In this document: one piece after another, positions 16,124 to 24,535 of the stretch
How the letters are laid out: every line of letters starts with the position of its first letter
Position numbering within the stretch: the stretch's first letter is position 1
NCBI GenBank assembly: GCA_022508845.1
Contig: JAFLUL010000002.1
Location: forward strand, 33,453-66,122
Source of the DNA: Oscillospiraceae bacterium
GTDB lineage: Bacteria > Bacillota > Clostridia > Oscillospirales > Acutalibacteraceae
Direction of reading: 5' to 3'
DNA length: 32,670 nt
Notes under the pieces: generated by a model
What the model was told of the DNA's origin: nothing
Database searches by the model: none
Seen by the model: only the letters and a program-made list of their open reading frames with translations
Program-made: the position numbers and the translations under genes

Positions 16124-18733
16124 ATGGATAACTCTGCAAACAGCATAAAAAATAAAATAGTGTTGGGCGTTTTGGCCCACGTTGACTCGGGCAAGACCAC
16201 CTTGACCGAGGCGCTTATGTATTGCTCGGGAAACATTTCAAAGCTCGGACGGGTGGATCACGGCGATTCGTTTCTTGACACCGATCTCATTGAGCGCAGC
16301 AGGGGAATAACAGTTTTTTCAAAACAGGCCGTTATGAAATATGAAAGCACCTGCTTTACTTTGCTCGACACTCCCGGCCATGTTGATTTTTCCGCCGAGG
16401 CGGAGCGGACTTTGCAGGTGCTCGACTATGCCGTTTTGGTTATCAGCGGAACCGCCGGGATTCAGAGCCACACAAAAACTCTCTGGAAGCTGTTAAAAAA
16501 ATACAGTGTGCCGTGCTTTGTTTTTATTAACAAAACAGATCTTGCGGGATTTCAGAAAGAGAGCGTTTTAGCTTCGCTCTCAGAGCAGCTGAGCGAAGGG
16601 TTTGTTGATTTCAGCAGCCAAAACAGCGAGGAATTTTTTGAAAATATTGCCGTTTGCGATGATAAGCTCTTAAATTCCTATTATGAAAACGGCACAATAA
16701 CGCCGCAGGAGATACGTTTGGCAATAAAGGAGCGAAAAATTTTCCCCTGCTGCTTCGGCTCGGCATTGAAGCTCACGGGAATAGAGGAGTTTTTAAAAAC
16801 CCTCTGCTGTTACACCGAAATGCCCGTTTACGGCGGCGAGTTTGCCGCAAAGGTATTTAAGATAAGCGAAGATAAGCAGGGGAAACGCCTCACCTTTTTA
16901 AAGGTAACGGGCGGCAGCCTTCAGGTAAAGGATGTTATAAAGAGCGAAAAAAATGTTTCTTCTGAAAAGGCGGAGCAGATAAGGATTTATTCTGGTGAAA
17001 AATTTACTTCGGCAAATGAAGCTCCCGCGGGAACGGTTTGCGCCGTAACGGGAATAAATTTTGTTTCCCCGGGTGATGGGCTCGGAGCAGAAAAGAACAC
17101 CGCTTCGCCCGTTCTTAAAAGTGTTCTTACATATAAGGTTGAGCTCCCCGAGGGGGTTGACAGCCATTTTGCCCTTGAAAAGCTGAGAATTCTCGAAAAT
17201 GAGGATCCGCAGCTGGGAGTTCAGTGGGATCCTCTTTCGGGCGAGATAAGAGTGCGTCTTATGGGTGAAATGCAGCTTGAAATCCTTGAGGGGGTAATTG
17301 AGCGGCGTTTCGGATTCAAGGTTACTTTCGGCAAGGGGAGCATTATATATAAGGAGACGATAAAAAACACCGCCGAGGGAGTTGGACATTTTGAGCCTCT
17401 GAGGCACTATGCCGAGGTTCACCTTATCTTAAAGCCGTTAAAGCAAAACAGCGGACTTGTTTTTAAGTCATCGTGCCGAGAGGATCAGCTCGATAAAAAC
17501 TGGCAAAGGCTGATCCTTACCCATTTATATGAAAAAACTCACCTAGGTGTTTTAACCGGTTCGCCCATAACGGATATGGAAATATTGCTCGTTTCCGGCA
17601 GATCGCACCCAAAACACACCGAGGGCGGCGATTTTCGCCAGGCAACCTACAGAGCCGTGCGCCACGGCCTGAGAAAGGCCGAAAGCGTTCTGCTGGAGCC
17701 TATTTATGATTTTGTTCTTGAGGTACCGAGCGAAAATATCGGCAGAGCCATAAGCGATATTGAGCGTATGAACGGCAGCTTTGAATCTCCGGTTACTGCG
17801 GGAGAGTTTACCTCCGTCAGCGGAAGAGCTCCTGTTTCCGAAATGGACGGATATACAAAGGAGCTTTTGCAGTATACCCGCGGCAGGGGGAGCCTGAGCT
17901 GCGTTTTCGGCGGATATGAGCCCTGCCATAACGCCGATGAGGTTATAAAAAAAATTGGCTACGATCCCGATTTGGATCCCGAGAATCCCTGCGGCAGCGT
18001 TTTTTGTTCTCACGGCGCGGGCTTTAACGTTAAGTGGGATGAGGTTGAATCGCATATGCACCTCCCATTGAATTCTCAAAATAAAAATGCGGGCGTCTAT
18101 GAGAGGAGCGAGCCTTTTAAGGCCTATTCGAGGGGCGGAGATATTTTTGCTCTTGATAAGGAGCTTATGCGGATTTTTGAGCAGACCTACGGCCCCGTTA
18201 AGGAGAGAAAGGATCCATATAATATCCATACTCCGTCTATAAGCGGTAAAAATAAGTCAGAAAAGCTTGTAAGCTTGTCCGAACCGAAGTATCTCGGGAA
18301 AGAATATCTTTTGGTTGACGGATACAACGTTATTTATTCCTGGAACAGCCTTAAAAAGGTTTCCGAAGGCAGTATGGCCGACGCAAGGGATAGGCTTATA
18401 AATATTTTATGCAATTTTCAAGGCTATAAAAAGTGCGAGGTCATATTGGTTTTTGACGCGTATAAGGTAAAGGGAGAAAACAGAGAAGTTGAAGCCGTTG
18501 GCGGAATAAGCGTTGTTTATACAAAAGAGGCCGAAACCGCCGATACATATATTGAAAAGACCTCCCACGAGCTTGCAAAGGATCACAGGGTGAGGGTTGT
18601 TACCTCCGACGGGATGGAACAGATAATTATTCTCGGCAACGGCGCCCTCAGAGTGTCCTCCGATGCATTTTTGGAGGAGGTAAACGCCGCTCAGGAGGAG
18701 ATAAGAAAAATTATAGCGGGAGAGCCAATTTAA
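16124..18733 (+). CDS. TetM/EF-G-like ribosomal GTPase fused to a C-terminal NYN (YacP/Rae1-type) nuclease domain
   Basis: This 869-residue protein has two parts. Residues 1 to about 650 are a ribosome-binding translational GTPase of the TetM/TetO/EF-G superfamily: P-loop AHVDSGKT (18-25), switch I RGIT (60-63), DTPGH (82-86), NKTD (136-139), then EF-G-like domains II-V ending around a CSHGAGFNVKWDEV stretch. After a linker, residues about 726-869 form an NYN/PIN-like domain with the acidic residues expected for metal-dependent RNase activity: VDGYNV, VFDAY, ETADTYIE and TSDGMEQ. In Bacillus subtilis the stand-alone NYN protein YacP/Rae1 cuts mRNA in the ribosomal A site, the same site bound by TetM-type GTPases. 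A ribosome-delivered endonuclease is therefore a reasonable inference. No clear ribosome site precedes the ATG. It is probably cotranscribed with the symporter. Confidence 0.85.
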   Translation: MDNSANSIKNKIVLGVLAHVDSGKTTLTEALMYCSGNISKLGRVDHGDSFLDTDLIERSRGITVFSKQAVMKYESTCFTLLDTPGHVDFSAEAERTLQVLDYAVLVISGTAGIQSHTKTLWKLLKKYSVPCFVFINKTDLAGFQKESVLASLSEQLSEGFVDFSSQNSEEFFENIAVCDDKLLNSYYENGTITPQEIRLAIKERKIFPCCFGSALKLTGIEEFLKTLCCYTEMPVYGGEFAAKVFKISEDKQGKRLTFLKVTGGSLQVKDVIKSEKNVSSEKAEQIRIYSGEKFTSANEAPAGTVCAVTGINFVSPGDGLGAEKNTASPVLKSVLTYKVELPEGVDSHFALEKLRILENEDPQLGVQWDPLSGEIRVRLMGEMQLEILEGVIERRFGFKVTFGKGSIIYKETIKNTAEGVGHFEPLRHYAEVHLILKPLKQNSGLVFKSSCREDQLDKNWQRLILTHLYEKTHLGVLTGSPITDMEILLVSGRSHPKHTEGGDFRQATYRAVRHGLRKAESVLLEPIYDFVLEVPSENIGRAISDIERMNGSFESPVTAGEFTSVSGRAPVSEMDGYTKELLQYTRGRGSLSCVFGGYEPCHNADEVIKKIGYDPDLDPENPCGSVFCSHGAGFNVKWDEVESHMHLPLNSQNKNAGVYERSEPFKAYSRGGDIFALDKELMRIFEQTYGPVKERKDPYNIHTPSISGKNKSEKLVSLSEPKYLGKEYLLVDGYNVIYSWNSLKKVSEGSMADARDRLINILCNFQGYKKCEVILVFDAYKVKGENREVEAVGGISVVYTKEAETADTYIEKTSHELAKDHRVRVVTSDGMEQIIILGNGALRVSSDAFLEEVNAAQEEIRKIIAGEPI

Positions 18734-18807
18734 ACTGCTTAGGTGATTTGCACAAATAATGAGATTAAAAAATTTCTGATTAAAAACAGAAACAAAGAGA
18801 AGTGTTG

Positions 18808-18836
18808 TTGACTTTTTAAATTATTTGTTGTATAAT
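18808..18836 (+). promoter_or_regulatory. SigA-type promoter of the secreted protein gene
   Basis: TTGACT (18808-18813), 17 nt, TATAAT (18831-18836), followed by AAAGGAGG just before the ATG at 18880. This is one of the strongest promoters in the window. Confidence 0.8.
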
Positions 18837-18879
18837 TACCTTAATAATATGATGATTTGCTATAAAGGAGGCAAATACC

Positions 18880-19989
18880 ATGAAAAAAACATTATCTGTT
18901 ATTCTTGCAGCGGTAATGATATTTATGTTTGTTCCTTATTTCGCTTTTGCCGCGGTTGGAACTCAGGAAGTTACTCAGGCTTATCTTGAAGAAAACAGCT
19001 ATGTTCTTCCTTCCGGCAGCGAATATGTTGCGGCTGAGGATATTTCCGTTCCCGCCGGAACAACATTCTATGTTTCAAGCAACGCTAAGCTCTTTATTCC
19101 CGAGGAATATTCGCTTTCCATTTACGGAAACGTTGTTGTTCTCCCTCAGGGCGAGCTTAAAATTGACGGTTCTGTAAGAAATGCCGACAAAATAACCGGC
19201 GACGGCACCTATGTTGCAAGAGTTGTTTTCCCCTCTCTTGAAAAGTATGGTCTGAACGGAAAAATTGAAGTATCCTATGCCTATTCACATACAGGCAGCG
19301 CATACGACAATATCATTCCCGGCGCTCTCACCTATTATCCCATTAAGGCTGAAGGTGAAGCGGTTTATGCTCCTCTCAATGAATATATCTTTATCATAGC
19401 TCATATAATTGAGCCTGTTGTTGGTATTGATAAGTTTGACGATGCTCTTATGACCGTTCGTCTCAACGGCGTTGAGATCCCCTATTCTCAGGGCGACCAT
19501 CACACCCTTCTTACAACCAGCGGAGATATATCCTATGCAACCTGGTTAAATGATGATGCGTTTTTGAGCACCTTTAAGATAGACCTCCCTGTTAAGGAGG
19601 GCGCAACGGTTATAGGCCGCGAGGGTGAAAAGAGCGCTGACGGCGAAATCGTTTACATCAAATACGGTCAGCCCTTCTCATTCAGAGTTGAAATAGAAGA
19701 AGAATACAGCAAGGCTCCCGTTGAGGTTTATATCGTTAGAGGTTACGGCTGGACAAATATGGATCTTGATACCATCCTTGCAGACCTTACCCCCGCCAAG
19801 CCCGACGCCGACGGATATTACACCATCCCCGAGGTTATGAGCGACTATACTGTATTTGTTCTCGGTCTTGTTTCAAATGAAACCATTGATAAGGTTTCCG
19901 GCATTTTCGAGCAGATAAGAAGCATAATCGAAATAATCAAAAAGTTCACAGAGAAGTTCCTTGCTCTGTTTGGAGTTACTCTCGGATAA
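18880..19989 (+). CDS. Secreted beta-repeat protein with C-terminal amphipathic tail, unknown function
   Basis: This 369-residue exported protein has a classic signal peptide (MKKTLSVILAAVMIFMF..., cleavage near AFA-AVG, residues 23-25). Residues about 40-110 look like a beta-solenoid or strand-rich cap (runs such as ISVPAGTTFYVSSNAKLFIP). Residues about 255-335 repeat the beta-domain of the giant protein: YGQPFSFRVEIEEEYSKAPV, then DYTVFVLGL near the end. The last about 25 residues (IRSIIEIIKKFTEKFLALFG) form an amphipathic helix like those ending two other exported proteins in the window. No enzyme motif is seen. It is a single-gene unit with a strong promoter and its own terminator, so likely well expressed. 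Confidence 0.7.
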   Translation: MKKTLSVILAAVMIFMFVPYFAFAAVGTQEVTQAYLEENSYVLPSGSEYVAAEDISVPAGTTFYVSSNAKLFIPEEYSLSIYGNVVVLPQGELKIDGSVRNADKITGDGTYVARVVFPSLEKYGLNGKIEVSYAYSHTGSAYDNIIPGALTYYPIKAEGEAVYAPLNEYIFIIAHIIEPVVGIDKFDDALMTVRLNGVEIPYSQGDHHTLLTTSGDISYATWLNDDAFLSTFKIDLPVKEGATVIGREGEKSADGEIVYIKYGQPFSFRVEIEEEYSKAPVEVYIVRGYGWTNMDLDTILADLTPAKPDADGYYTIPEVMSDYTVFVLGLVSNETIDKVSGIFEQIRSIIEIIKKFTEKFLALFGVTLG

Positions 19990-20011
19990 AAAATTGGAAT
20001 CAAAAAAAATA

Positions 20012-20040
20012 AAAACGCTCCCGATTCGGGAGCGTTTTTT
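20012..20040. terminator. Strong bidirectional intrinsic terminator
   Basis: AAAACGCTCCCG-ATT-CGGGAGCGTTTTTT forms a GC-rich stem with A and T tails on either side. It ends the secreted protein gene on the plus strand and the sialidase-like gene on the minus strand. Confidence 0.9.
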
Positions 20041-20051
20041 CTGCATATCAA

Positions 20052-21155
20052 TTATTCCAGAGTTATGTGTCTTACGGCGGTTTTTGAAAGGCAGGTGCCG
20101 TCCTCTTCTCCGCCGCAGCAATATGATAAAAGCATTTCTTTTTCGTTTAAAAAGAGAATTGCGGGGTAGCAATAGCCGTGGTCGGGGTTGTTTTCAATGA
20201 CCGTATAATCGGAAAAATCAAGTCCGTTTTCGCTCACCGCCAAAACAAACGGCGTTCTGCCGGCGTGGATCCATCTCTTGTTTTTATCAAGTCTGCCGTT
20301 ATAGTTCGGTATGGGATTCCAAATAGAGTAATAAAGTCCCGAATAGGGGTTTTTAAGAATCAGCATGGGTGAATCGGGAGAGGTAAAGCGCGAGGGAACG
20401 GGACGCGACCAGTTTTTTCCTCCGTCAGATGAAAAGCTCTCAAACTGAAAATGCCTGTCGGTGCGAAAATATGCTAAAAGTCTGCCGTCGGAAAGCTCTG
20501 TTACTCCCGGCTCTTGAAGTCCTGTTTCGGAAAAACCGGGCATATACATTGAAACAATGTTTGAAACCTGTTTGAAATTTGTGCCGTCCGGATCGCCCTT
20601 ATAAAAGCAGCAGTTTCCGAAATATATTCCGCTGCGTCTGCCGCCGGGTCTTTTAACTATCCTGTGTCTTGCTAGCGGCAAAATGAGCGAACCGTCGCTG
20701 AGTTTGGCAACGCGGCAGTTATTTACAACATAATATATGTTTTTGAGCTGAGGAACGATAAGCTCCGGCTCGCCGAAAACGATATTTGTTTCGTCAATGC
20801 AGCGTCTTAAATACATTTCCGACTGGGGTCCCTGTTTGCAGAGATAAAAAAGGCAGAGAGTTCCGTTATCAAGCCGTTCAAGCGATACGCTCATAATGTT
20901 TAGCGTATTGTGCTGTTTTGCCTCGGCAAGAAAATGAGGAACTTTTTCAAAGCTCTTTCCGTTATCTGAGGAAACAATGGCGGAAACGTTGCAGGGGGCG
21001 TCATCGTGGCCGCTGGAGCCTACATATTTGCTGTAAGCAAAGAGAATTCTGCCGTCTTTCAGCTTGGCAAAATCGCCCTCGCTGTTTCGGGGATTGTTTT
21101 CCCCGGGAGGAAGCGTTGCGGTTATTTCTGAACTGAGGATTTTCGGTGCGTCCAT
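20052..21155 (-). CDS. Sialidase-fold (BNR/Asp-box) protein
   Basis: This 367-residue protein has no signal peptide. Asp-box motifs mark a sialidase-type six-bladed beta-propeller: SSDNGKSFE near residue 61 and SSDGGKNWS near 241, with further degenerate copies. The repeated DGRILFAYS, DGSLILPLARHR and DGRLLAYFRTDR strands fit exo-alpha-sialidase family annotation. I do not see a FRIP motif, so a true GH33 sialidase cannot be claimed; similar folds act on other sugars. A GGGAGA site precedes the ATG at 21155. It follows the amidohydrolase gene after 2 nt, so both are one operon, and both look cytoplasmic, suggesting breakdown of an imported small molecule. Confidence 0.75.
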   Translation of the reverse strand: MDAPKILSSEITATLPPGENNPRNSEGDFAKLKDGRILFAYSKYVGSSGHDDAPCNVSAIVSSDNGKSFEKVPHFLAEAKQHNTLNIMSVSLERLDNGTLCLFYLCKQGPQSEMYLRRCIDETNIVFGEPELIVPQLKNIYYVVNNCRVAKLSDGSLILPLARHRIVKRPGGRRSGIYFGNCCFYKGDPDGTNFKQVSNIVSMYMPGFSETGLQEPGVTELSDGRLLAYFRTDRHFQFESFSSDGGKNWSRPVPSRFTSPDSPMLILKNPYSGLYYSIWNPIPNYNGRLDKNKRWIHAGRTPFVLAVSENGLDFSDYTVIENNPDHGYCYPAILFLNEKEMLLSYCCGGEEDGTCLSKTAVRHITLE

Positions 21156-21157
21156 CT

Positions 21158-22003
21158 TTATTCTCCCAACAGCCTTTCGGCGTTTTTATACAGTATTTTT
21201 TCCTTTTCCTCTTCCGAAAGCGGCAGCGATAAGAAGTCCTCAAGAGAGCTCTTCTGCGAAGTCCAGGGGCTGTCCGTTCCGAACAGAACCCTGTTTGCAC
21301 CAAAGATTTTTATCGTTTTTATAAACTGCTCCGAGTCCATAAGGGGCAATTCCTCGGGAGTGTAGTAGTCCGGCTCGGTGGGATGGATAGCGCCGTATGA
21401 AAAAGCGGTGTCGATATAGGTGTTCTTAAAGTCAGCAAGCTGATAAACCTGCTCCCACTGCTTCCAGCCGCCCATATGCGCTAAAACAAGAGTTACATCT
21501 CCAACCTGCTTCAGTGCGTTTGCCGTTTTTGAAACGGCTGCCTGCTCTTCTCCGGGAAAGCCTACGTCAAGCCCTGCGTGCATAACAACAAAAAGTCCGT
21601 TTTCTCCGGCGCAGTATAAAAGCTCTAAAAACTTTGGGTCGTCAATATCGGTATACTGATAAACGGGATGAATTTTTATGCCCTTTAAGCCAAGCGAGGG
21701 AATTCGCGCCATCTCCTTTTTCATATCGGGAGTGTGCGGGTGCATTCCTCCGAGGTGATAAATTCCGTTTATTCCGTTTAGTTTAGCCGAAAAATTGTTT
21801 ATACTCTCGGTTTTTTCGGGATTCGTTACAACGGGTAAAACAACGCTGTTTGTTATTCCCGCTTCTTTCATTGAGGCAAGAAGAGCCCCTTCGCTCCCGG
21901 TTGTGTAGGCTGTAAGGCGCGACATATCGCTCATATTCTGAACGGTGTCAGCGGCGATTTTGTCCGGGAAAGTGTGAGTGTGAAAGTCAATAATTCTTTT
22001 CAA
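21158..22003 (-). CDS. Amidohydrolase-superfamily (PF04909-like) metal-dependent hydrolase
   Basis: This ~281-residue cytoplasmic protein has the amidohydrolase TIM-barrel metal site: FHTHTF near the N-terminus (the HxH pair), a KIHP motif, HAG, HMGG, and the late Asp in GTDSPW. This order matches the PF04909 group (ACMS-decarboxylase/uronate-type lactonases and dehydratases). The exact reaction is unknown. The frame is open from a GTG at 22012, but AGGTG lies 6 nt before a TTG at 22003, which gives MKRIIDFHTHTF as the N-terminus, so I prefer the TTG. It is the first gene of a two-gene operon with the sialidase-fold gene. On the minus strand a TATAAT at 22038-22033 could be its -10; I see no good -35. 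Confidence 0.75.
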   Translation of the reverse strand: MKRIIDFHTHTFPDKIAADTVQNMSDMSRLTAYTTGSEGALLASMKEAGITNSVVLPVVTNPEKTESINNFSAKLNGINGIYHLGGMHPHTPDMKKEMARIPSLGLKGIKIHPVYQYTDIDDPKFLELLYCAGENGLFVVMHAGLDVGFPGEEQAAVSKTANALKQVGDVTLVLAHMGGWKQWEQVYQLADFKNTYIDTAFSYGAIHPTEPDYYTPEELPLMDSEQFIKTIKIFGANRVLFGTDSPWTSQKSSLEDFLSLPLSEEEKEKILYKNAERLLGE

Positions 22004-22090
22004 AACGATCACCTGTTTTATTTATTTCCGTTATTATAGTAGCGCATATAACAAAAAAAAGCAATATTCGGCTGCTAAATTAAAAAAATC

Positions 22091-22119
22091 TTGACAATTA
22101 TTTTTTTATGTGTTAATAT
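22091..22119 (+). promoter_or_regulatory. SigA-type promoter of the cobalamin-riboswitch operon
   Basis: TTGACA (22091-22096), 17 nt, TAATAT (22114-22119). The transcript would begin near 22126, right where the riboswitch-like sequence starts. Confidence 0.8.
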
Positions 22120-22127
22120 TTTATTAA

Positions 22128-22328
22128 CAATCTGATATGCGGGAAACAAGGAAATCTCGGTGAAAATCCGTCGCAACCGCCATTGCCGTAATTGGGAAAC
22201 CATAAGTCGGAATGCTTGCTCCCGTGTAATACCTGATCACCTTTGGGAAAATGGGCTTTTTGCCCGGGGAAGGGTGTGACGTAAAGCAGCACGGCTCTTA
22301 GGGGGCTGTGGCTCAGCGTATTTATGTT
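22128..22328 (+). promoter_or_regulatory. Cobalamin riboswitch (B12 element) leader
   Basis: The leader carries pieces of the cobalamin riboswitch core in the right order: GCGGGAAAC, then CGGTGAAAATCCG (the P4-type hairpin with a GGTGnAAATCC core), GCAACCGCC, a GTAA, and later AGTCGGAATGCTTGC, which corresponds to the 3' conserved box. The flanks TATGCGGG and CCCGTGTA pair as an outer stem. After the core (from about 22232) a GC-rich variable region includes a GGGC-TTTTT-GCCC hairpin. The core is short, closer to the compact cobalamin classes, so which cobalamin form is bound is not clear. It should turn the downstream five genes off when cobalamin is abundant. Confidence 0.75.
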
Positions 22329-22362
22329 GCACCGCTCTTTTGAGGCAGGTGCTTTTATTTTT
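22329..22362 (+). terminator. Riboswitch intrinsic terminator just before the first gene
   Basis: GCACC (22329-22333) pairs with GGTGC (22348-22352) and is followed by TTTTATTTTT (22353-22362). It ends 4 nt before the ATG at 22366. The ribosome-site-like GAGG lies inside its stem, so both transcription and translation could be controlled. Confidence 0.7.
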
Positions 22363-22365
22363 GCT

Positions 22366-23544
22366 ATGAAAATTTATAAAAGAATTATTACATTACTGCT
22401 GATTTGTGTTTTGTGTGCAGCGTCGTTTTCATTTTTTTCATTTGCTGAAAACGGTACTGCAACAGTCAGTGTTGAATTGCTTTCAATAGGCTCCGGTTAT
22501 ATTGTTTCGCCCACACAGGTAGCTGTTTCGGGAACCGAGCGTGCAAGCGAGGTCTTGATGAGGCTTGTTTCTGAAAACGGATATGTGTGTTATTTCGGCG
22601 GCGAGAGGGATTCATCGTTTTATCTTGCATATATAGCGGATGGAAATAAAAGCGGGAGATATAACGGCTATAAATGTTCCTCAGAATTATATCCCGTTTC
22701 CTCTCCCAAAACGCTGAACTTGCGCGAAAACATTCCTGAGACGACGAAGGATTTTTTATCAAAATACGCCGATTTTTTTGACGAAGGCGATTACCGCGAA
22801 AATTTTCGCGGATATATAGGCGAATTTGTTTACACAAACGGCTCGGGATGGATGTGTTCGTTGAACGGCGGTTATTCTCAAAAAGATCTCTCCGCTATTT
22901 ATCTTAAGCCCGGCGACACATTAAAGCTCCAGTTTACTCTCTATCTCGGAGTTGACCTCGGTGCGGCTGATGAAGAAACTCAAAGGATATTTAACGAAAT
23001 GGTTTCGAAGAGTGAACAGACAACCCTTGCTCCCGAAACAACAACAAAAGCTCCCGAAACAACAACAAAAGCCCCCGAAACAACAACAAATGCTCCCGAA
23101 ACAACAACAAAAGCTCCCGAGGCGACAACGAAAGCTCCCGAGGCGACAACGAAAGCTCCCGAATCGACAACAAAGACCCCCGAATCGACAACAAAAGCCC
23201 CCGAATCGACAACAAAGGCCCCCGAGACGACAACAAAATCCTCAGAAACAACAACGAAAGCTCCCGAAATAACCTCAGCTGAATCCGAAGGGCATCAGAC
23301 GGAATATTCTGAAACAGCCGAAGAAACAGAGGCTTATGAAGAAGATTCTTTCAAAGAAATCGAGAGTGAAATCCGGGATGAAGAAAATAATTCTGAAGAT
23401 AAAACGGATATATCGGATGAGCCTCAGAATGAACCAAAAAGAATTGTTATTGCGGTAATTGCAGCCGCGGCGGTAGTGGCCATATCTGCCGGTGCTGTAA
23501 TAATTATAAAAAACAAAAAAGGAGAAAAACACAGTGAAAATTAA
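22366..23544 (+). CDS. DUF4430 surface protein with Thr/Pro stalk and C-terminal membrane anchor
   Basis: This ~392-residue protein opens with a signal peptide (MKIYKRIITLLLICVLCAAS..., cleavage near SFA-ENG). A DUF4430 (transcobalamin C-terminal-like) beta domain lies at about 30-200, with the late SGWMCSLNGGY and LKPGDTLKLQFTLYLG signature. A stalk of about 14 TTKAPE-type hexapeptides follows, then an acidic stretch, a transmembrane helix (IVIAVIAAAAVVAISAGAVI) and a short basic tail. No LPXTG is present. An ATG at 22324 is in frame but inside the riboswitch leader, so I take the ATG at 22366 with its clean signal peptide. The stop overlaps the next gene by 11 nt. Expected at the outer face of the membrane, it likely binds a corrinoid or holds the partner domains. 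Confidence 0.8.
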   Translation: MKIYKRIITLLLICVLCAASFSFFSFAENGTATVSVELLSIGSGYIVSPTQVAVSGTERASEVLMRLVSENGYVCYFGGERDSSFYLAYIADGNKSGRYNGYKCSSELYPVSSPKTLNLRENIPETTKDFLSKYADFFDEGDYRENFRGYIGEFVYTNGSGWMCSLNGGYSQKDLSAIYLKPGDTLKLQFTLYLGVDLGAADEETQRIFNEMVSKSEQTTLAPETTTKAPETTTKAPETTTNAPETTTKAPEATTKAPEATTKAPESTTKTPESTTKAPESTTKAPETTTKSSETTTKAPEITSAESEGHQTEYSETAEETEAYEEDSFKEIESEIRDEENNSEDKTDISDEPQNEPKRIVIAVIAAAAVVAISAGAVIIIKNKKGEKHSEN

Positions 23545-24535
23545 AAAGATATTGAGCGTTGTTTTTGCTGCCCTTATCTGTATGTCCTGCTTTGCTCTTA
23601 TTGCCTATGCCGATAATGCGGCAGGCAAGGTTTATATCAGCCTTGAAGATTTCGGTGACAGGGATTATCTGCTCGAATACTGCGATGAGGATGAAATGGC
23701 ATATCTCGAGCAGTTCGGCGTTATAGTTCCGAAAACCGAGGTTCCGATATATGCGGGCGAATCGGTTGCCGAGGCTGTTGTAAGATTTTTTGAAATGAAC
23801 GGCATTAAGTATAATGCATACGGTACACCGGAGCTTAACGGCGGCTTTTATCTTGTTGATATAAGCTTTACCTCGGGAAATGAATATGTAGATAGTTTCG
23901 GCGAAGGTTCCATAACTCCCGACGATGATTTTATGCGTTATTTCAGCGGCTGGATGGTAAAGCTTAATAACTGCTTTACTTCATCGGGAATTTCCTGTTA
24001 TGAGGTCGATGACGGCGATATAATAGAAATTCAGTATACCTGCTCTATGGGCGCGGATCTGGGCTACGATTTCAGCGTTCAGTCGGCCGCAATAACAGGT
24101 ATTGTTATTGATGAAAGCTACGGAACCATTTCCCCCGAGTTCAGCGAAGATATAAAGGAATATACATTAACTCTGAATGACGGTGTAAACTCCGTTAAGC
24201 TGGCTGTTCAAAACGAGAACTATTCTTCCGTTGTAACCTATTCGGCTAACGGAACAGAGTATAAGTTTATGAGAGATATTCCCGTTCAGGACGGCACGGT
24301 TATAACCGTTAAGAGCGAATACTATGCCTCCGATTATCCGGATTATGTTCCCTATCTTTTCGATGAGGATGAAATAACCATAACGGTGGTAAAACCCGCA
24401 ATCAAAGAGCCTGAGGAAGACGGCGATACCTCGTTCCTCGGCAGAATTAAGGCCTTCTTTGCAAAAATAGGCAATTTCTTTAAAAATATTTTCTCAAGAA
24501 TTTCTGATTTTTTCAGCGGACTTTTTAACAGATGA
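23534..24535 (+). CDS. Secreted DUF4430 plus cadherin-like protein with amphipathic C-terminus
   Basis: This 333-residue exported protein starts at a GTG (23534) with AAAGGAG ahead. The signal peptide runs to about residue 26 (AYA-DNA). The DUF4430 domain at about 70-175 has YSGE-type features, SGWMVKLNN and the end YTCSMGADLG; here the core reads F-S-G-W-M-V. Residues about 185-290 look like a cadherin-like beta-sandwich (GTISPEFSEDIKEYTLTL). The C-terminus (IKAFFAKIGNFFKNIFSRIS...) is a long amphipathic helix similar to the giant protein's tail. Its stop overlaps the next gene's start as ATGA. Together with the other operon members it is probably part of a surface corrinoid-binding complex. 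Confidence 0.75.
   Translation: MKIKKILSVVFAALICMSCFALIAYADNAAGKVYISLEDFGDRDYLLEYCDEDEMAYLEQFGVIVPKTEVPIYAGESVAEAVVRFFEMNGIKYNAYGTPELNGGFYLVDISFTSGNEYVDSFGEGSITPDDDFMRYFSGWMVKLNNCFTSSGISCYEVDDGDIIEIQYTCSMGADLGYDFSVQSAAITGIVIDESYGTISPEFSEDIKEYTLTLNDGVNSVKLAVQNENYSSVVTYSANGTEYKFMRDIPVQDGTVITVKSEYYASDYPDYVPYLFDEDEITITVVKPAIKEPEEDGDTSFLGRIKAFFAKIGNFFKNIFSRISDFFSGLFNR

Noticed and set aside
16124-18733. Tetracycline resistance gene
   Set aside because: The similarity to TetM is at superfamily level, and the NYN fusion and diverged domain IV argue against drug protection. Treated as a GTPase-nuclease fusion instead.
22324-22365. Upstream in-frame ATG of the first DUF4430 gene
   Set aside because: It lies within the riboswitch terminator, and the signal peptide begins at the ATG at 22366.
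23030-23270. CRISPR-like or mobile repeat in the TTKAPE region
   Set aside because: The 18-bp periodicity is in-frame coding repeat for a Thr/Pro stalk, without spacers.
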